Assembly (NCBI GenBank): GCA_003154115.1
Contig: PMCF01000320.1
Coordinates: forward strand, 6,920 to 43,804
Length of the DNA stretch: 36,885 bases
Origin: Anaerolineae bacterium
Lineage (GTDB): Bacteria > Chloroflexota > Anaerolineae > Fen-1058
Direction: 5' to 3'
Under the pieces are notes generated by a model. It ran no database searches and was not told the origin of the DNA. It saw nothing but the letters and a program-made list of their open reading frames with translations. Below, in pieces: positions 30,083 to 36,885 of this stretch (positions are counted from its first letter, which is position 1; each line of letters opens with the position of its first letter). The position numbers were made by a program, and so were the translations under genes.

Positions 30083-32100
30083 AGATTCACAAGATCGCTC
30101 GCTGGGAATGGATCCTGCTCGTCGCGCTGCTGTTGATCGCGTTCGGTCTGCGCACGCACGATCTATTGCGCGTGCCGCCCGGCCTGCACAACGACGAAGT
30201 AGCCTTTGCCGAAATCACTGAGACGGTGACGCATGGTCGTCTGGCAATTTTCTTTCCAGAGAACATCGGCAATGAAGGGCTGGCGTATTATTTCGCTGCG
30301 CCTTTCATGAAGGTGTTGGGCTTGAATCTGCTGGCGATTCGTTTACCGGCGGCTTTCATCAGCCTGATCGCGGCGTGCCTCATCTGGGCCTTCACACGCC
30401 GGCTCTTTGGTGCGCTGGCGGCCATTGCCGCGCTGGCATCGTTTTCGGTTGTTTTCTGGACGGTGGCGTTTGGCCGCATCGGCTTGCATGTGGTGCTGTT
30501 GGTGCCCTTGGCAACACTCGCCGCCTATTGCTTGTGGCGCGCGCAATCCACCACGGGGCGACGGGTCTATGTATGGTGGGCCCTGAGTGGCGTATGCCTC
30601 GGCGCGGCGATCGACACTTACACGGCGGCGCGCATTTTACCGGCGATTCTAGTGATTTTTGGTGGATACATTGTGATCGCGCGTCGATCCGAATGGAAGC
30701 GCTGGTGGGGCGGCATTGCCATTGCGCTGATTGCTGTGGCGCTTGTCGCGGCGCCCTTATTCATCACGTTGGCGCAGAACCCACAAGAAGATCAACTCGG
30801 CTTCTTTGACATCGATCGGCCGTTGCGTGAATTGCGGCAGGGCAATGTGCAGCCGGTGATCGAAACTTCGCTGCGCACGCTCGGTATGTTCGGCTTTGTC
30901 GGCGATCCGCTGCCGTACTACGGCATACCCGATCGGCCCTTCCTCGATCCGATCGGTTTTTTATTACTCGTCGGAGGCTTGCTCATCACGCTGTGGCGCT
31001 GGCGCAAACCGGAATACGTTTTTCTGTTCATCTGGTTTTTCATCTCGCTGACGCCCGGCATGTTGAGCCAGCCCGCGCCCAACTCCACGCGCACGCTCGG
31101 CGTGCAGACGGTGTTGTTTGCTCTTATCGGCGTGGCGACCGGTGAGGTATTCCATTGGGTTGATACAAGAAGCAGGATGCAGGATGCAAGGTATTGGCGT
31201 TATTTGCTTGTCGGTGGATTTAGCCTGTTGTTCATCTTCAACTTCGTGTGGACGGCGCATGACTACTTCACCGTGTGGCCGTCGCTGCCCGATACGCGCT
31301 TCTGGCATCAAGCGGGATTGAAAGCTGTCGCTGATTACGTGCAACAAGACGCGGATACTTCGCCCGTCGCGGTCTGCTTGCCCGATCATCTGATCGACGA
31401 GCGCGAGCCGTGGTGGTATCCGGCGTGGCGGCATGTGCGCTTCTTGCTCGATCGACCGGATGTGTCACTGCGTTTTTATAACTGCCTGGACACGTTGATT
31501 TTGCCGGAAGGTTCGGCGCGCTACGCTTTTCCCGATGCGGTCGATGAGGCGACCTTGCAGCAATTTCCGATCACGGCGTGGCTGGCACAAGCCGATCGGA
31601 CTGAGCTGCCCGATCGGTTGGGCGTGATCCTCAAGGCCGATCCTACAACGCTGCTTACTCAACAACTGGAGATCGCCGCGCAATCGATCGTGAAATTCGA
31701 CGGATCGAAAGAGATCGCCTCACTCCCGATCGACCTCGGCGGAAAAGTGGATTTCTTAGGTTACACGTTGGCGCGCACGGGGAACAATGCAGAGTTGACG
31801 ACGTATTGGCGTGTGAAGGATCAATTGCCACCGCAGCTGTTACAGTTCACGCATGTGCTGAATAACAGGGGTGAGATTGTCACGCAGCAAGATCGCTTGA
31901 TGCTCACGGCGCAGAGTTTGAAGCCCGGCGATGTCTTCGTACAGATTCATCGTTTGACGTTGCCGGATAACTTGCCGCCGGGATCATATCCGATCGCGAT
32001 CGGGTTGTATACCCAGCCAGATGGCAAACGGCTGCCGATCGTAGTCGATCAGCAGCCGCGGGGTGATCGAGTTTTCTTGCAGCCAGTTGTGGTCAAATGA
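30079..32100 (+). CDS. GT39-type membrane glycosyltransferase, class I, with C-terminal beta domain; last gene of the array
   Basis: 673 residues, ATGA overlap with the preceding gene and the shared N-tail element ARWEW. Class I signature: RVPPGLHNDEVAFAEI (Asp39-Glu40), NEGLAYYFAAP in place of the usual REPLYHY. The TYTAARILP helix follows a short loop without repeat insert (RAQSTTGRRVYVWW). A short GCAGGAT repeat (31165-31192) encodes TRSRMQDARYW before the last core helix. The outer part has VSLRFYNCLDTLILPEGS and a preceding Cys (VAVCLPDH); the beta domain ends GLYTQPDGKRLP. The gene ends tail to tail with the opposite MFS gene, overlapping by 8 bases, so the array and its convergent neighbour share no intergenic terminator. 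Probable lipid-linked sugar transferase. Confidence 0.85.
   Translation: MKIHKIARWEWILLVALLLIAFGLRTHDLLRVPPGLHNDEVAFAEITETVTHGRLAIFFPENIGNEGLAYYFAAPFMKVLGLNLLAIRLPAAFISLIAACLIWAFTRRLFGALAAIAALASFSVVFWTVAFGRIGLHVVLLVPLATLAAYCLWRAQSTTGRRVYVWWALSGVCLGAAIDTYTAARILPAILVIFGGYIVIARRSEWKRWWGGIAIALIAVALVAAPLFITLAQNPQEDQLGFFDIDRPLRELRQGNVQPVIETSLRTLGMFGFVGDPLPYYGIPDRPFLDPIGFLLLVGGLLITLWRWRKPEYVFLFIWFFISLTPGMLSQPAPNSTRTLGVQTVLFALIGVATGEVFHWVDTRSRMQDARYWRYLLVGGFSLLFIFNFVWTAHDYFTVWPSLPDTRFWHQAGLKAVADYVQQDADTSPVAVCLPDHLIDEREPWWYPAWRHVRFLLDRPDVSLRFYNCLDTLILPEGSARYAFPDAVDEATLQQFPITAWLAQADRTELPDRLGVILKADPTTLLTQQLEIAAQSIVKFDGSKEIASLPIDLGGKVDFLGYTLARTGNNAELTTYWRVKDQLPPQLLQFTHVLNNRGEIVTQQDRLMLTAQSLKPGDVFVQIHRLTLPDNLPPGSYPIAIGLYTQPDGKRLPIVVDQQPRGDRVFLQPVVVK
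31165..31192 (+). repeat. Short heptad tract, GCAGGAT type
   Basis: ACAAGAA, GCAGGAT, GCAGGAT, GCAAGGT in exact 7-base phase, translated in the loop before the last core helix of the gene at 30079. Confidence 0.75.
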
Positions 32101-33598
32101 CAGACGTTATATCCTCATGGAGAATACCTTCCGGCAAGGCATCTTCCACCCCCAGCGTCAGATCACTTACCGCGTCCCCCGTGCGGGCCATAATTCCCGT
32201 GCGCCTCGCTTCGTGTTCGGCGGCCATCGCATCCAGCCACGCTTTATCTTCCACCCGCAGTAGATTGGGATTGAACAATTGTGCCACGGTGAAGACCAGC
32301 AGGATCGTGCCCAACACGGCGATGAACATGCCTGGATCGAGTTGTCCGCCGACCAGTCCCGCCATCGCTACGCCGAGCGGCGACGTGAACTGCGCGATGA
32401 GCCGCCGCACCGCAAACACCCGCCCCTGTAATTCGCGCGGCGTCTGCACCTGCCAGATGGTTTGTGAGTGGGCGTTCATCAGCGGAATCATGGCCGACGA
32501 CGTGAAGATCATGATCGCCGCCATGATGAGACCCGCCGACAAGCCCAGGCCGATCATGGCCGACGCGCTAATAATAATGGGCACCAGCACGCCGTAGATG
32601 CGCTTCCGTTTCAACCCGCCCCACGAACTGATGAGGATACCGCCCGCCAGCCCACCCACACTGCCGATGGTTGCCAGCAGCGCCAGTGCCGCTTCAAACG
32701 TCATGCCTTGCGCGGTCCAATCGGCGGCGAGGTTGTACTTCAGCAGCAGCCGCTGAAAGATGCCCACCGGCGAGCTCAGCAAGTTCACCACGGTGAACGT
32801 CCCCAACAGCCACAGCATCGGACGTCGATACCAGATGTAACGCGCGCCTTCCTGCACATCGGCCCACATGCTCTTCCTGGCGCGGCCCGCGGTGTCATGC
32901 AGGTCGGTGCGGTGCGGCGAAGGAATGAACAAAAAGATCAAAGCTGAGGACGCGAAGAAGAACGAGATCGAGTCAGTGACCATCGTCAGGGCCGTGCCAT
33001 CGGGCAATTGCGCTATCGGACCAGCCGCGCCCGCTTGCCGCAGCAAAGCGGGCAGGGCGATGATGGCGGCGGCGATACTGGGCGCTACAATGCCGGACAA
33101 CGACCAGATGGTTTGCATCATGCCATTGGCGCGCGACAATTTGTTCTCGGGCACGATCATGGCGTACGACGCGTCGAACGCCGATTGGTGAAAGACCGCG
33201 ATGATCGAGTGGATAACCAGCAGCACGATCAGCAACGGGAGTTGCAGTACATGGGTGACGACCAGCACTGCGAGCAGCCCGCTGACCAGGCCATTGGCGA
33301 AGTCCATGGACATCATCGTGCGCTTGCGATCGTGCCGATCGGCCCACGCGCCCGCAAAGGGGATCAAGAGCAAGCGCGGTATGGCTGCCGACAGGCTGAC
33401 CAGCGAGAGCGCGATGGCCAACTCGGGTTTTTGATCGGCGCGAGGGTACAGCGTCTGGATCAACCAGATGCTCAACGCGAAGAAGGTGAGCTCACTACCC
33501 AGCACCGAGATCGATTGCGTGAACCAGACGATCAGAAACGTGCGCCAGCCGTGAGGCGGCGGTTGATAAGGAACAGCGGTAGTGTTAGGCGCGTTCAT
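32093..33598 (-). CDS. MFS transporter (MFS_3/EntS-like exporter)
   Basis: 501 residues with about twelve hydrophobic segments. The loop between helices 2 and 3 has GAWADRHDRKRTMM (83-96), the family motif A (G-x-x-x-D-R-x-x-R-R/K). Other segments fit the MFS_3 branch, which contains the enterobactin exporter EntS and macrolide efflux proteins: FDASYAMIVPENKLSRANGMMQ after helix 4 and AHSQTIWQVQTPRELQGRVFA in the second half. It probably exports a small molecule using the proton gradient; the substrate cannot be inferred. The N-tail is cytoplasmic and Pro-rich. No Shine-Dalgarno sequence is seen before the ATG; the upstream DNA is a long heptad tract. The gene overlaps the end of the array convergently and need not be part of the same process. 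Confidence 0.9.
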   Translation of the reverse strand: MNAPNTTAVPYQPPPHGWRTFLIVWFTQSISVLGSELTFFALSIWLIQTLYPRADQKPELAIALSLVSLSAAIPRLLLIPFAGAWADRHDRKRTMMSMDFANGLVSGLLAVLVVTHVLQLPLLIVLLVIHSIIAVFHQSAFDASYAMIVPENKLSRANGMMQTIWSLSGIVAPSIAAAIIALPALLRQAGAAGPIAQLPDGTALTMVTDSISFFFASSALIFLFIPSPHRTDLHDTAGRARKSMWADVQEGARYIWYRRPMLWLLGTFTVVNLLSSPVGIFQRLLLKYNLAADWTAQGMTFEAALALLATIGSVGGLAGGILISSWGGLKRKRIYGVLVPIIISASAMIGLGLSAGLIMAAIMIFTSSAMIPLMNAHSQTIWQVQTPRELQGRVFAVRRLIAQFTSPLGVAMAGLVGGQLDPGMFIAVLGTILLVFTVAQLFNPNLLRVEDKAWLDAMAAEHEARRTGIMARTGDAVSDLTLGVEDALPEGILHEDITSVI

Positions 33599-33613
33599 AA
33601 TAGGATGTGTGTT

Positions 33614-33711
33614 GCGTAAAACGTAAAGCGTGAAACGTAAGACGTGGTGCGTGTTGCGTGCTGCGTGCTGCGTGAAAATCTATAATCTTCAATCAACAAT
33701 CAGCACTCAGA
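33614..33711. repeat. Fourteen-unit heptad tract with two consensus types
   Basis: Nine units of GCGTGAA/ACGTAAA/GCGTGCT type (33614-33676) pass without a phase break into five units of AATCTTC/AATCAAC type (33677-33711). The tract fills nearly the whole space between the MFS gene and the stop codon of the next minus-strand gene. Confidence 0.9.
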
Positions 33712-33715
33712 AATT

Positions 33716-34954
33716 CTATTGCGGCACCAGCGATTTGATCACATCCACGTCGATGACGGGCATCCAGCCGTAGATGTACGCCCGCGCATATTCTTTGAAG
33801 CCGCAGCGCGTGACGATCGGTCGTGACAGCGGCTCGGCATTGATGACGGCCAGATGATAGCCGCGCGCCCGGGCTTCTTCCAGGCGGAGGCGCACTAGCG
33901 TCGAGTAGATGTGTTGGCCGCGGAATTCCGGTAACGTCGCCGCACCGCCCAGATAGGCGACACCGCCGCGCAGCTGCACCCGCCCGTAGCCCACCGGTTG
34001 GCCGTTCAGGCGAGCGAGATAGTTGGCTTCCTTGTCGCGGAATTTCGGATCGCGCATGCGTTCCACCCAGCCCGGTCGTCGCTCGTCAACTTGTTCTTGG
34101 GGCCAGTGGAAGCAGACCAGCATGATATTTCCAATCGCGTCGATGGCCGCGTCGTCATAGCCGTCCAATAGATCGATCGTGACGTTGGGATTGCTGGGAA
34201 TATCATCGAGGTTGTCCAGGCCCAGACGCGCCATCGTGGCCGCATCACCGGCCAGTACCATTCCTTGCCGTTCCAGACGTTCGCGCATATCCTGCGGCGT
34301 ATCGTAAGGCGTGACCCACCATTGAAAGCCGATGTTGCGCTCGCGATGATAAGCGATCGTCTCTTCAATTCTTCGATCAGCCTCTTCGCCCGTCCAGCGC
34401 ACACCGCCGACAAAGTTACTGCCCGGATGAGCTTTGCCGCTGCCGCCCAGGCCGCCGCGCAAACTATAACGCTCGCTCTCGTCGGGCGCCAGCCATTCAC
34501 GTGGGTCGCCGCTATTCATCATCGATTCGAACAAGCGATGGAGCTCTGCTTCCGTCAGCGTGGCCGGCGCGATCCAGCCTTTGCGCCGCGCACTGGGGAT
34601 CGGCTCGTTGCAATACAGATCGATGATCTGGATCCTGTCATCCTTGATTGTCAGGAAAGCCGATCGGTTGTGCTCCACATATCGATCATTTTCAGTCGCC
34701 TGAATGCGAAACTCGATCGCTGCTTTGTCTCCATCCGCCATGATCGTGAGCGACTCCAATTTTGGATCAGGCCACGTCGCCCATTCGTTCATCAAACGCT
34801 GCATCACGCGCCAGCGCGGCCGATAGAGTTCGCCGCCATCCCAGCGGCCCAGGCGCAAAGCGGCATCGTCGCTGAGCACGGCTTCGTACTGTGAAGCGTC
34901 ATTCGCGCCGAGGGCCGCGAGAAATTGTTGAGCAAGTTCTTTAGGGTTCGACAT
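33716..34954 (-). CDS. NTF2-like / GNAT fusion acetyltransferase-like protein
   Basis: 412 residues, cytosolic, no membrane segments. Residues 1-115 resemble the SnoaL/NTF2-like cone fold (QQFLAALGANDASQYEAVLS...YCNEPIP). Residues about 170-250 (IGFQWWVTPYDTPQDMRERL, GMVLAGDAATMARLGL) look like the reduced N-lobe that precedes the active lobe in two-lobed GNAT proteins. Residues about 256-400 are a GNAT lobe with acetyl-CoA loop EFRGQHIYSTL, then RGYHLAVINA and TRCGFKEYARAYIYGW. It is likely an acyl-CoA-dependent N- or O-acyltransferase; the acceptor is unknown, and the NTF2-like part may bind a small ligand. It follows its paralogue after 6 bases, with AGGA about 10 bases before the ATG. Confidence 0.8.
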   Translation of the reverse strand: MSNPKELAQQFLAALGANDASQYEAVLSDDAALRLGRWDGGELYRPRWRVMQRLMNEWATWPDPKLESLTIMADGDKAAIEFRIQATENDRYVEHNRSAFLTIKDDRIQIIDLYCNEPIPSARRKGWIAPATLTEAELHRLFESMMNSGDPREWLAPDESERYSLRGGLGGSGKAHPGSNFVGGVRWTGEEADRRIEETIAYHRERNIGFQWWVTPYDTPQDMRERLERQGMVLAGDAATMARLGLDNLDDIPSNPNVTIDLLDGYDDAAIDAIGNIMLVCFHWPQEQVDERRPGWVERMRDPKFRDKEANYLARLNGQPVGYGRVQLRGGVAYLGGAATLPEFRGQHIYSTLVRLRLEEARARGYHLAVINAEPLSRPIVTRCGFKEYARAYIYGWMPVIDVDVIKSLVPQ

Positions 34955-34960
34955 GTTTCT

Positions 34961-36199
34961 CTATTCCTGCGGTAGCAGCGCTTTGATCACGTCGAGATCG
35001 ATCACGGGCATCCAGCCGTAAACGTAATCGCGCGCATATTCTTTGAAGCCGCAGCGGGCCGCGATGGGGCGCGACAACTGCCCGGCGTTGATGACGGCCA
35101 GCTGATAACCTCGCGCATGGGCATCTTCCAGGCGGCGGCGCATCAGGGTCGAATAGACATGCTGTCCGCGAAATTCCGGCAGAGTTCCCGCGCCGCCCAG
35201 ATAAGCCATGCCGCCGGCCAACATCAAGCGCGCGAAGGCCACCGGCTTCCCATTCACCCGGGCGAGATAGTTGGTTTCGATCTCGCGGAATTTGGGATTA
35301 CGCATGCGCGCCACCCAGACCGTCCGCCGTTCGTCGATCTGTTCCTGCGTCGAATGAAAACACTTCATGTCGATGTTGCACAGCGCGTCAATGGCTTCGT
35401 CGTTGTAGCCATCCAACGTCTCGACCGTTATTTCGGGATTGATCGGGATGTCGAGATGATCCAATCCCAGGCGGGCCATCGTCACGACGTCGCCGGCAAA
35501 AACCAGGCCATGCTTTTCCAGGCGCTCACCCAGATCAGACGGAGTATTGTCGGCATTAACCCACCACTGAAAGCCGATGTTGCGCCCGCGATGATAGGCA
35601 ATCGTTTCTTCAATGCGCCGATCGGCTTCTGCCGCTGTCCAATGAACTCCGCCTACGCCGTTGCTGCCCGGATGCGCATCGCCGCTGCCCCAGCGTCCGC
35701 CGCGCAACCCGACGCGGCTATTCGCGTTCGGCGAAATCCATTCGCGCGCATCGAAGCTATTGTGCGTCGATTCGAACAGGCGGCGGAGTTCTTCTTCGGT
35801 GAGCGTGGCGGGCGCGATCCAACCTTTGCGCCGTGCACTGGGAATGGGCTCCGGGCAGTAGAGATCGATGGTCTGGATTTTTCCATCCTGGATCGTCAAG
35901 AAAGCCGATCGGTTGTGTTCCACATACCGATCGTTCTCGGTGGCCTGGATGCGATATTCCAACGCCGCCCGATCACCCTGCACCAGCACGTCGAACGATT
36001 CCAGCGTAGGATCAGGCCAGCTCGACCATTCATCCATGAAACGCTGCATCACGCGTTGGCGCGGCCGATAGATTTCACGCCCATCCCAGCGATTCAGGCG
36101 CAGGCCAACGTCTTCGCTCAGCACGGCTTCATAACGGGCAGCTTCCGCAGAACCGAGAGCCACCATGAAATCCTGCACAAGCTGATTTACATCAGACAT
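34961..36199 (-). CDS. NTF2-like / GNAT fusion acetyltransferase-like protein, paralogue
   Basis: 412 residues from the ATG at 36199, chosen because GGAGGT lies six bases upstream; the frame extends ten codons further to another ATG (36229) without such a site. The architecture equals that of the downstream gene: NTF2-like 1-115, reduced GNAT lobe about 170-250 (FQWWVNADNTPSDLGERL), active GNAT lobe about 256-400 with LPEFRGQHVYSTL (340-352) and the end ARCGFKEYARDYVYGWMPVI. The two are clearly a tandem duplication of the same length, highly similar in both domains, and probably cotranscribed. Divergence in 155-185 (SPNANSRVGLRGGRWGSG) may alter specificity. Function beyond acyl-CoA-dependent transfer cannot be assigned. 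Confidence 0.82.
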   Translation of the reverse strand: MSDVNQLVQDFMVALGSAEAARYEAVLSEDVGLRLNRWDGREIYRPRQRVMQRFMDEWSSWPDPTLESFDVLVQGDRAALEYRIQATENDRYVEHNRSAFLTIQDGKIQTIDLYCPEPIPSARRKGWIAPATLTEEELRRLFESTHNSFDAREWISPNANSRVGLRGGRWGSGDAHPGSNGVGGVHWTAAEADRRIEETIAYHRGRNIGFQWWVNADNTPSDLGERLEKHGLVFAGDVVTMARLGLDHLDIPINPEITVETLDGYNDEAIDALCNIDMKCFHSTQEQIDERRTVWVARMRNPKFREIETNYLARVNGKPVAFARLMLAGGMAYLGGAGTLPEFRGQHVYSTLMRRRLEDAHARGYQLAVINAGQLSRPIAARCGFKEYARDYVYGWMPVIDLDVIKALLPQE

Positions 36200-36205
36200 C
36201 GGGGT

Positions 36206-36211
36206 ACCTCC
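36206..36211 (-). promoter_or_regulatory. Ribosome binding site fixing a start
   Basis: GGAGGT on the minus strand ends six bases before the ATG at 36199 and selects it over the ATG ten codons upstream. Confidence 0.75.
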
Positions 36212-36374
36212 GAGGCGTAAGTTTAGCACTGACTGGCATTAGGCCAAAGTCGTGCAGGGATGCCGTATAGGACTCACCGATCATCATACTCAGCGCTGTG
36301 GCTTGGCCGTGCGCAGATCAATTACTGATTTCGGCTGTCAAAGGTTCATGGGGTTTAGCGCGAAAAGAATCGCG

Positions 36375-36407
36375 CCGCCGGGTCCAAAATCTCTTCGCAC
36401 CCGGCGG
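36375..36407 (-). terminator. Possible terminator hairpin
   Basis: CCGCCGGGT (36375-36383) and ACCCGGCGG (36399-36407) form a perfect 9-bp stem 17 bases after the stop of the minus-strand gene ending at 36424. In the direction of transcription the next bases are CGCGATTCTTTTC, so the T run is displaced and termination is only likely. Confidence 0.5.
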
Positions 36408-36423
36408 CTAAAGCGGAGGAAAT

Positions 36424-36822
36424 TTATTCGACGTAGATTTCGACGTGCTCGCCACTTTCCTCGTCGGTCACGTCCATGATCTTGCCGCTGGCGCCGCTCT
36501 TGATGGCCGTCATCATCTCTTCGAGGTTGACGCCTTCCAGGTTGGGCGCGAAGCGGGCTCCCATCTTCAAGCCCACGTTAACCAGGCCCATCGGAATGTT
36601 GACGTTGACCTTGTTCTTGCCGCTGCGCAGATCGGTCACGCGCACGCGGAACCAGCGCGCATCACTGCCAGGCGCACCCGGCGGAAGCGGCGGAGTGGGC
36701 GGGCGTTTGTCGGTCTTGCTGCCAACGTTCAACGCTTCCAACAGTTTGGCGCCTTCGGCCGCCGTGATTTTGCCTTCCTGGATCATCTTCAAAATTTGCA
36801 TTCGTTCGTCAGTGCTGGTCAT
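36424..36822 (-). CDS. SHOCT-like domain protein, small
   Basis: 132 residues from the ATG at 36822, which has AGGAGAG six bases upstream; an ATG eleven codons earlier lacks a site and overlaps a palindrome. Residues about 4-28 (DERMQILKMIQEGKITAAEG, then AKLLEAL) form the short helical motif found at the N-terminus of YvlB/LiaX-type and SHOCT-like proteins, often an oligomerization or membrane-stress element. A Pro-rich linker (PPTPPLPPGAPG) leads to a compact part with FRVRVTDLRSGKNKVNVNIP and GLVNVGLKMGARFAPNL, ending in an acidic DVTDEESGEHVEIYVE. Such proteins often accompany envelope-stress regulators; no partner is visible here. Confidence 0.75.
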   Translation of the reverse strand: MTSTDERMQILKMIQEGKITAAEGAKLLEALNVGSKTDKRPPTPPLPPGAPGSDARWFRVRVTDLRSGKNKVNVNIPMGLVNVGLKMGARFAPNLEGVNLEEMMTAIKSGASGKIMDVTDEESGEHVEIYVE

Positions 36823-36828
36823 GCGACA

Positions 36829-36835
36829 CTCTCCT
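36829..36835 (-). promoter_or_regulatory. Ribosome binding site fixing a start
   Basis: AGGAGAG on the minus strand, six bases before the ATG at 36822, supports that start over the upstream in-frame ATG. Confidence 0.75.
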
Positions 36836-36841
36836 GAAACC

Positions 36842-36864
36842 TCACAGGTCTTCAAGACCTGTGA
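36842..36864. repeat. 23-bp palindrome
   Basis: TCACAGGTCTT and AAGACCTGTGA are exact inverted repeats around one base. It lies just upstream of the SHOCT-like gene. It could be a dispersed repeat or an operator; the sequence alone does not decide. Confidence 0.6.
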
Positions 36865-36885
36865 CCCAATTTTTGCGCAAATTAG

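Larger units (their letters stand above)
36200..36423. other. Intergenic region between two minus-strand genes
   Basis: 224 bases without a credible gene. On the minus strand it holds, in order, a 9-bp hairpin after the upstream gene, a TTGACA (36341-36336) without a convincing -10 at the right distance, and the Shine-Dalgarno sequence of the next gene. It probably contains the promoter of the two GNAT-fusion genes, which I could not fix. Confidence 0.5.

Noticed and set aside
33681-33686. TATAAT as a promoter
   Set aside because: It arises from the AATCTAT-AATCTTC heptads, points away from the MFS gene and reads antisense into the GNAT-fusion gene, with no -35 box.
35117-36220. 367-codon plus-strand frame
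   Set aside because: Exact antisense of the GNAT-fusion gene, whose reading frame has a good Shine-Dalgarno sequence and a paralogue.
36336-36341. TTGACA on the minus strand as the -35 box of the GNAT-fusion pair
   Set aside because: No acceptable -10 hexamer is found 15-19 bases downstream (ATCTGC at 17), so it is not called as a promoter.

Overview
The window is a G+C-rich bacterial chromosome segment. A GroEL ending in GGGGDF, long tandem runs of GT39-type membrane glycosyltransferases with a C-terminal beta-rich extension, and short-period DNA repeats scattered between and inside genes together suggest a Chloroflexota (Anaerolineae-like) organism. That assignment is inference from protein style; no phylogenetic marker was compared.

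Layout. (1) 1-523: 3' end of groEL and a clear intrinsic terminator. (2) 524-670: a leader with seven GTGAAGA-type heptads followed by seven heptads of the complementary type, which could fold into a long hairpin. (3) 671-32100: fifteen consecutive plus-strand genes for large polytopic membrane proteins of the GT-C superfamily. Nine of the fourteen junctions overlap by 1-4 bases (ATGA, GTGA, TGATG), so most of the run looks like a translationally coupled operon. By N-terminal motif I see: class I (VPPGLHxDE type) at 671, 2887, 4851, 18638, 24098, 27860 and 30079; class II (TxDEPxH plus DSNLDWGQD) at 6959, 9427, 11733 and, more divergent, 16293; two proteins with other first-loop sequences at 14314 and 20689; an HPPG-type protein at 22147; and a FWNLWWVRHA-type protein at 26113. 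Thirteen of the fifteen end in the same type of about 110-130-residue beta-rich module (GY...TYWR...FVH...AQ.D.LDVP...GD...GLY...G.RLP), probably on the outer side of the membrane. (4) 32093-36822, minus strand: an MFS exporter converging on the array with an 8-base overlap, two tandem paralogous NTF2-like/GNAT fusion proteins, and a small SHOCT-like protein.

The array probably builds or decorates surface glycans: GT-C enzymes use polyprenyl-phosphate sugars and act outside the cytoplasmic membrane. Acceptors and sugars cannot be read from sequence. No nucleotide-sugar enzymes, flippases or polymerases are interspersed, so donors must be made elsewhere.

The most unusual feature is how densely short repeats have entered this array without breaking it. 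More than fifteen degenerate heptad tracts (each with its own consensus, several made of two arms of opposite sense), a 10-base repeat shared by two genes, and several GC-rich palindromes occur at gene junctions, in N-terminal tails just before the first membrane helix, or in a few recurring positively charged loops. At least four class I paralogues carry unrelated repeat tracts in the same loop. At one junction the heptad tract itself supplies the end of one gene, a GAGG ribosome-binding motif and the start codon of the next.
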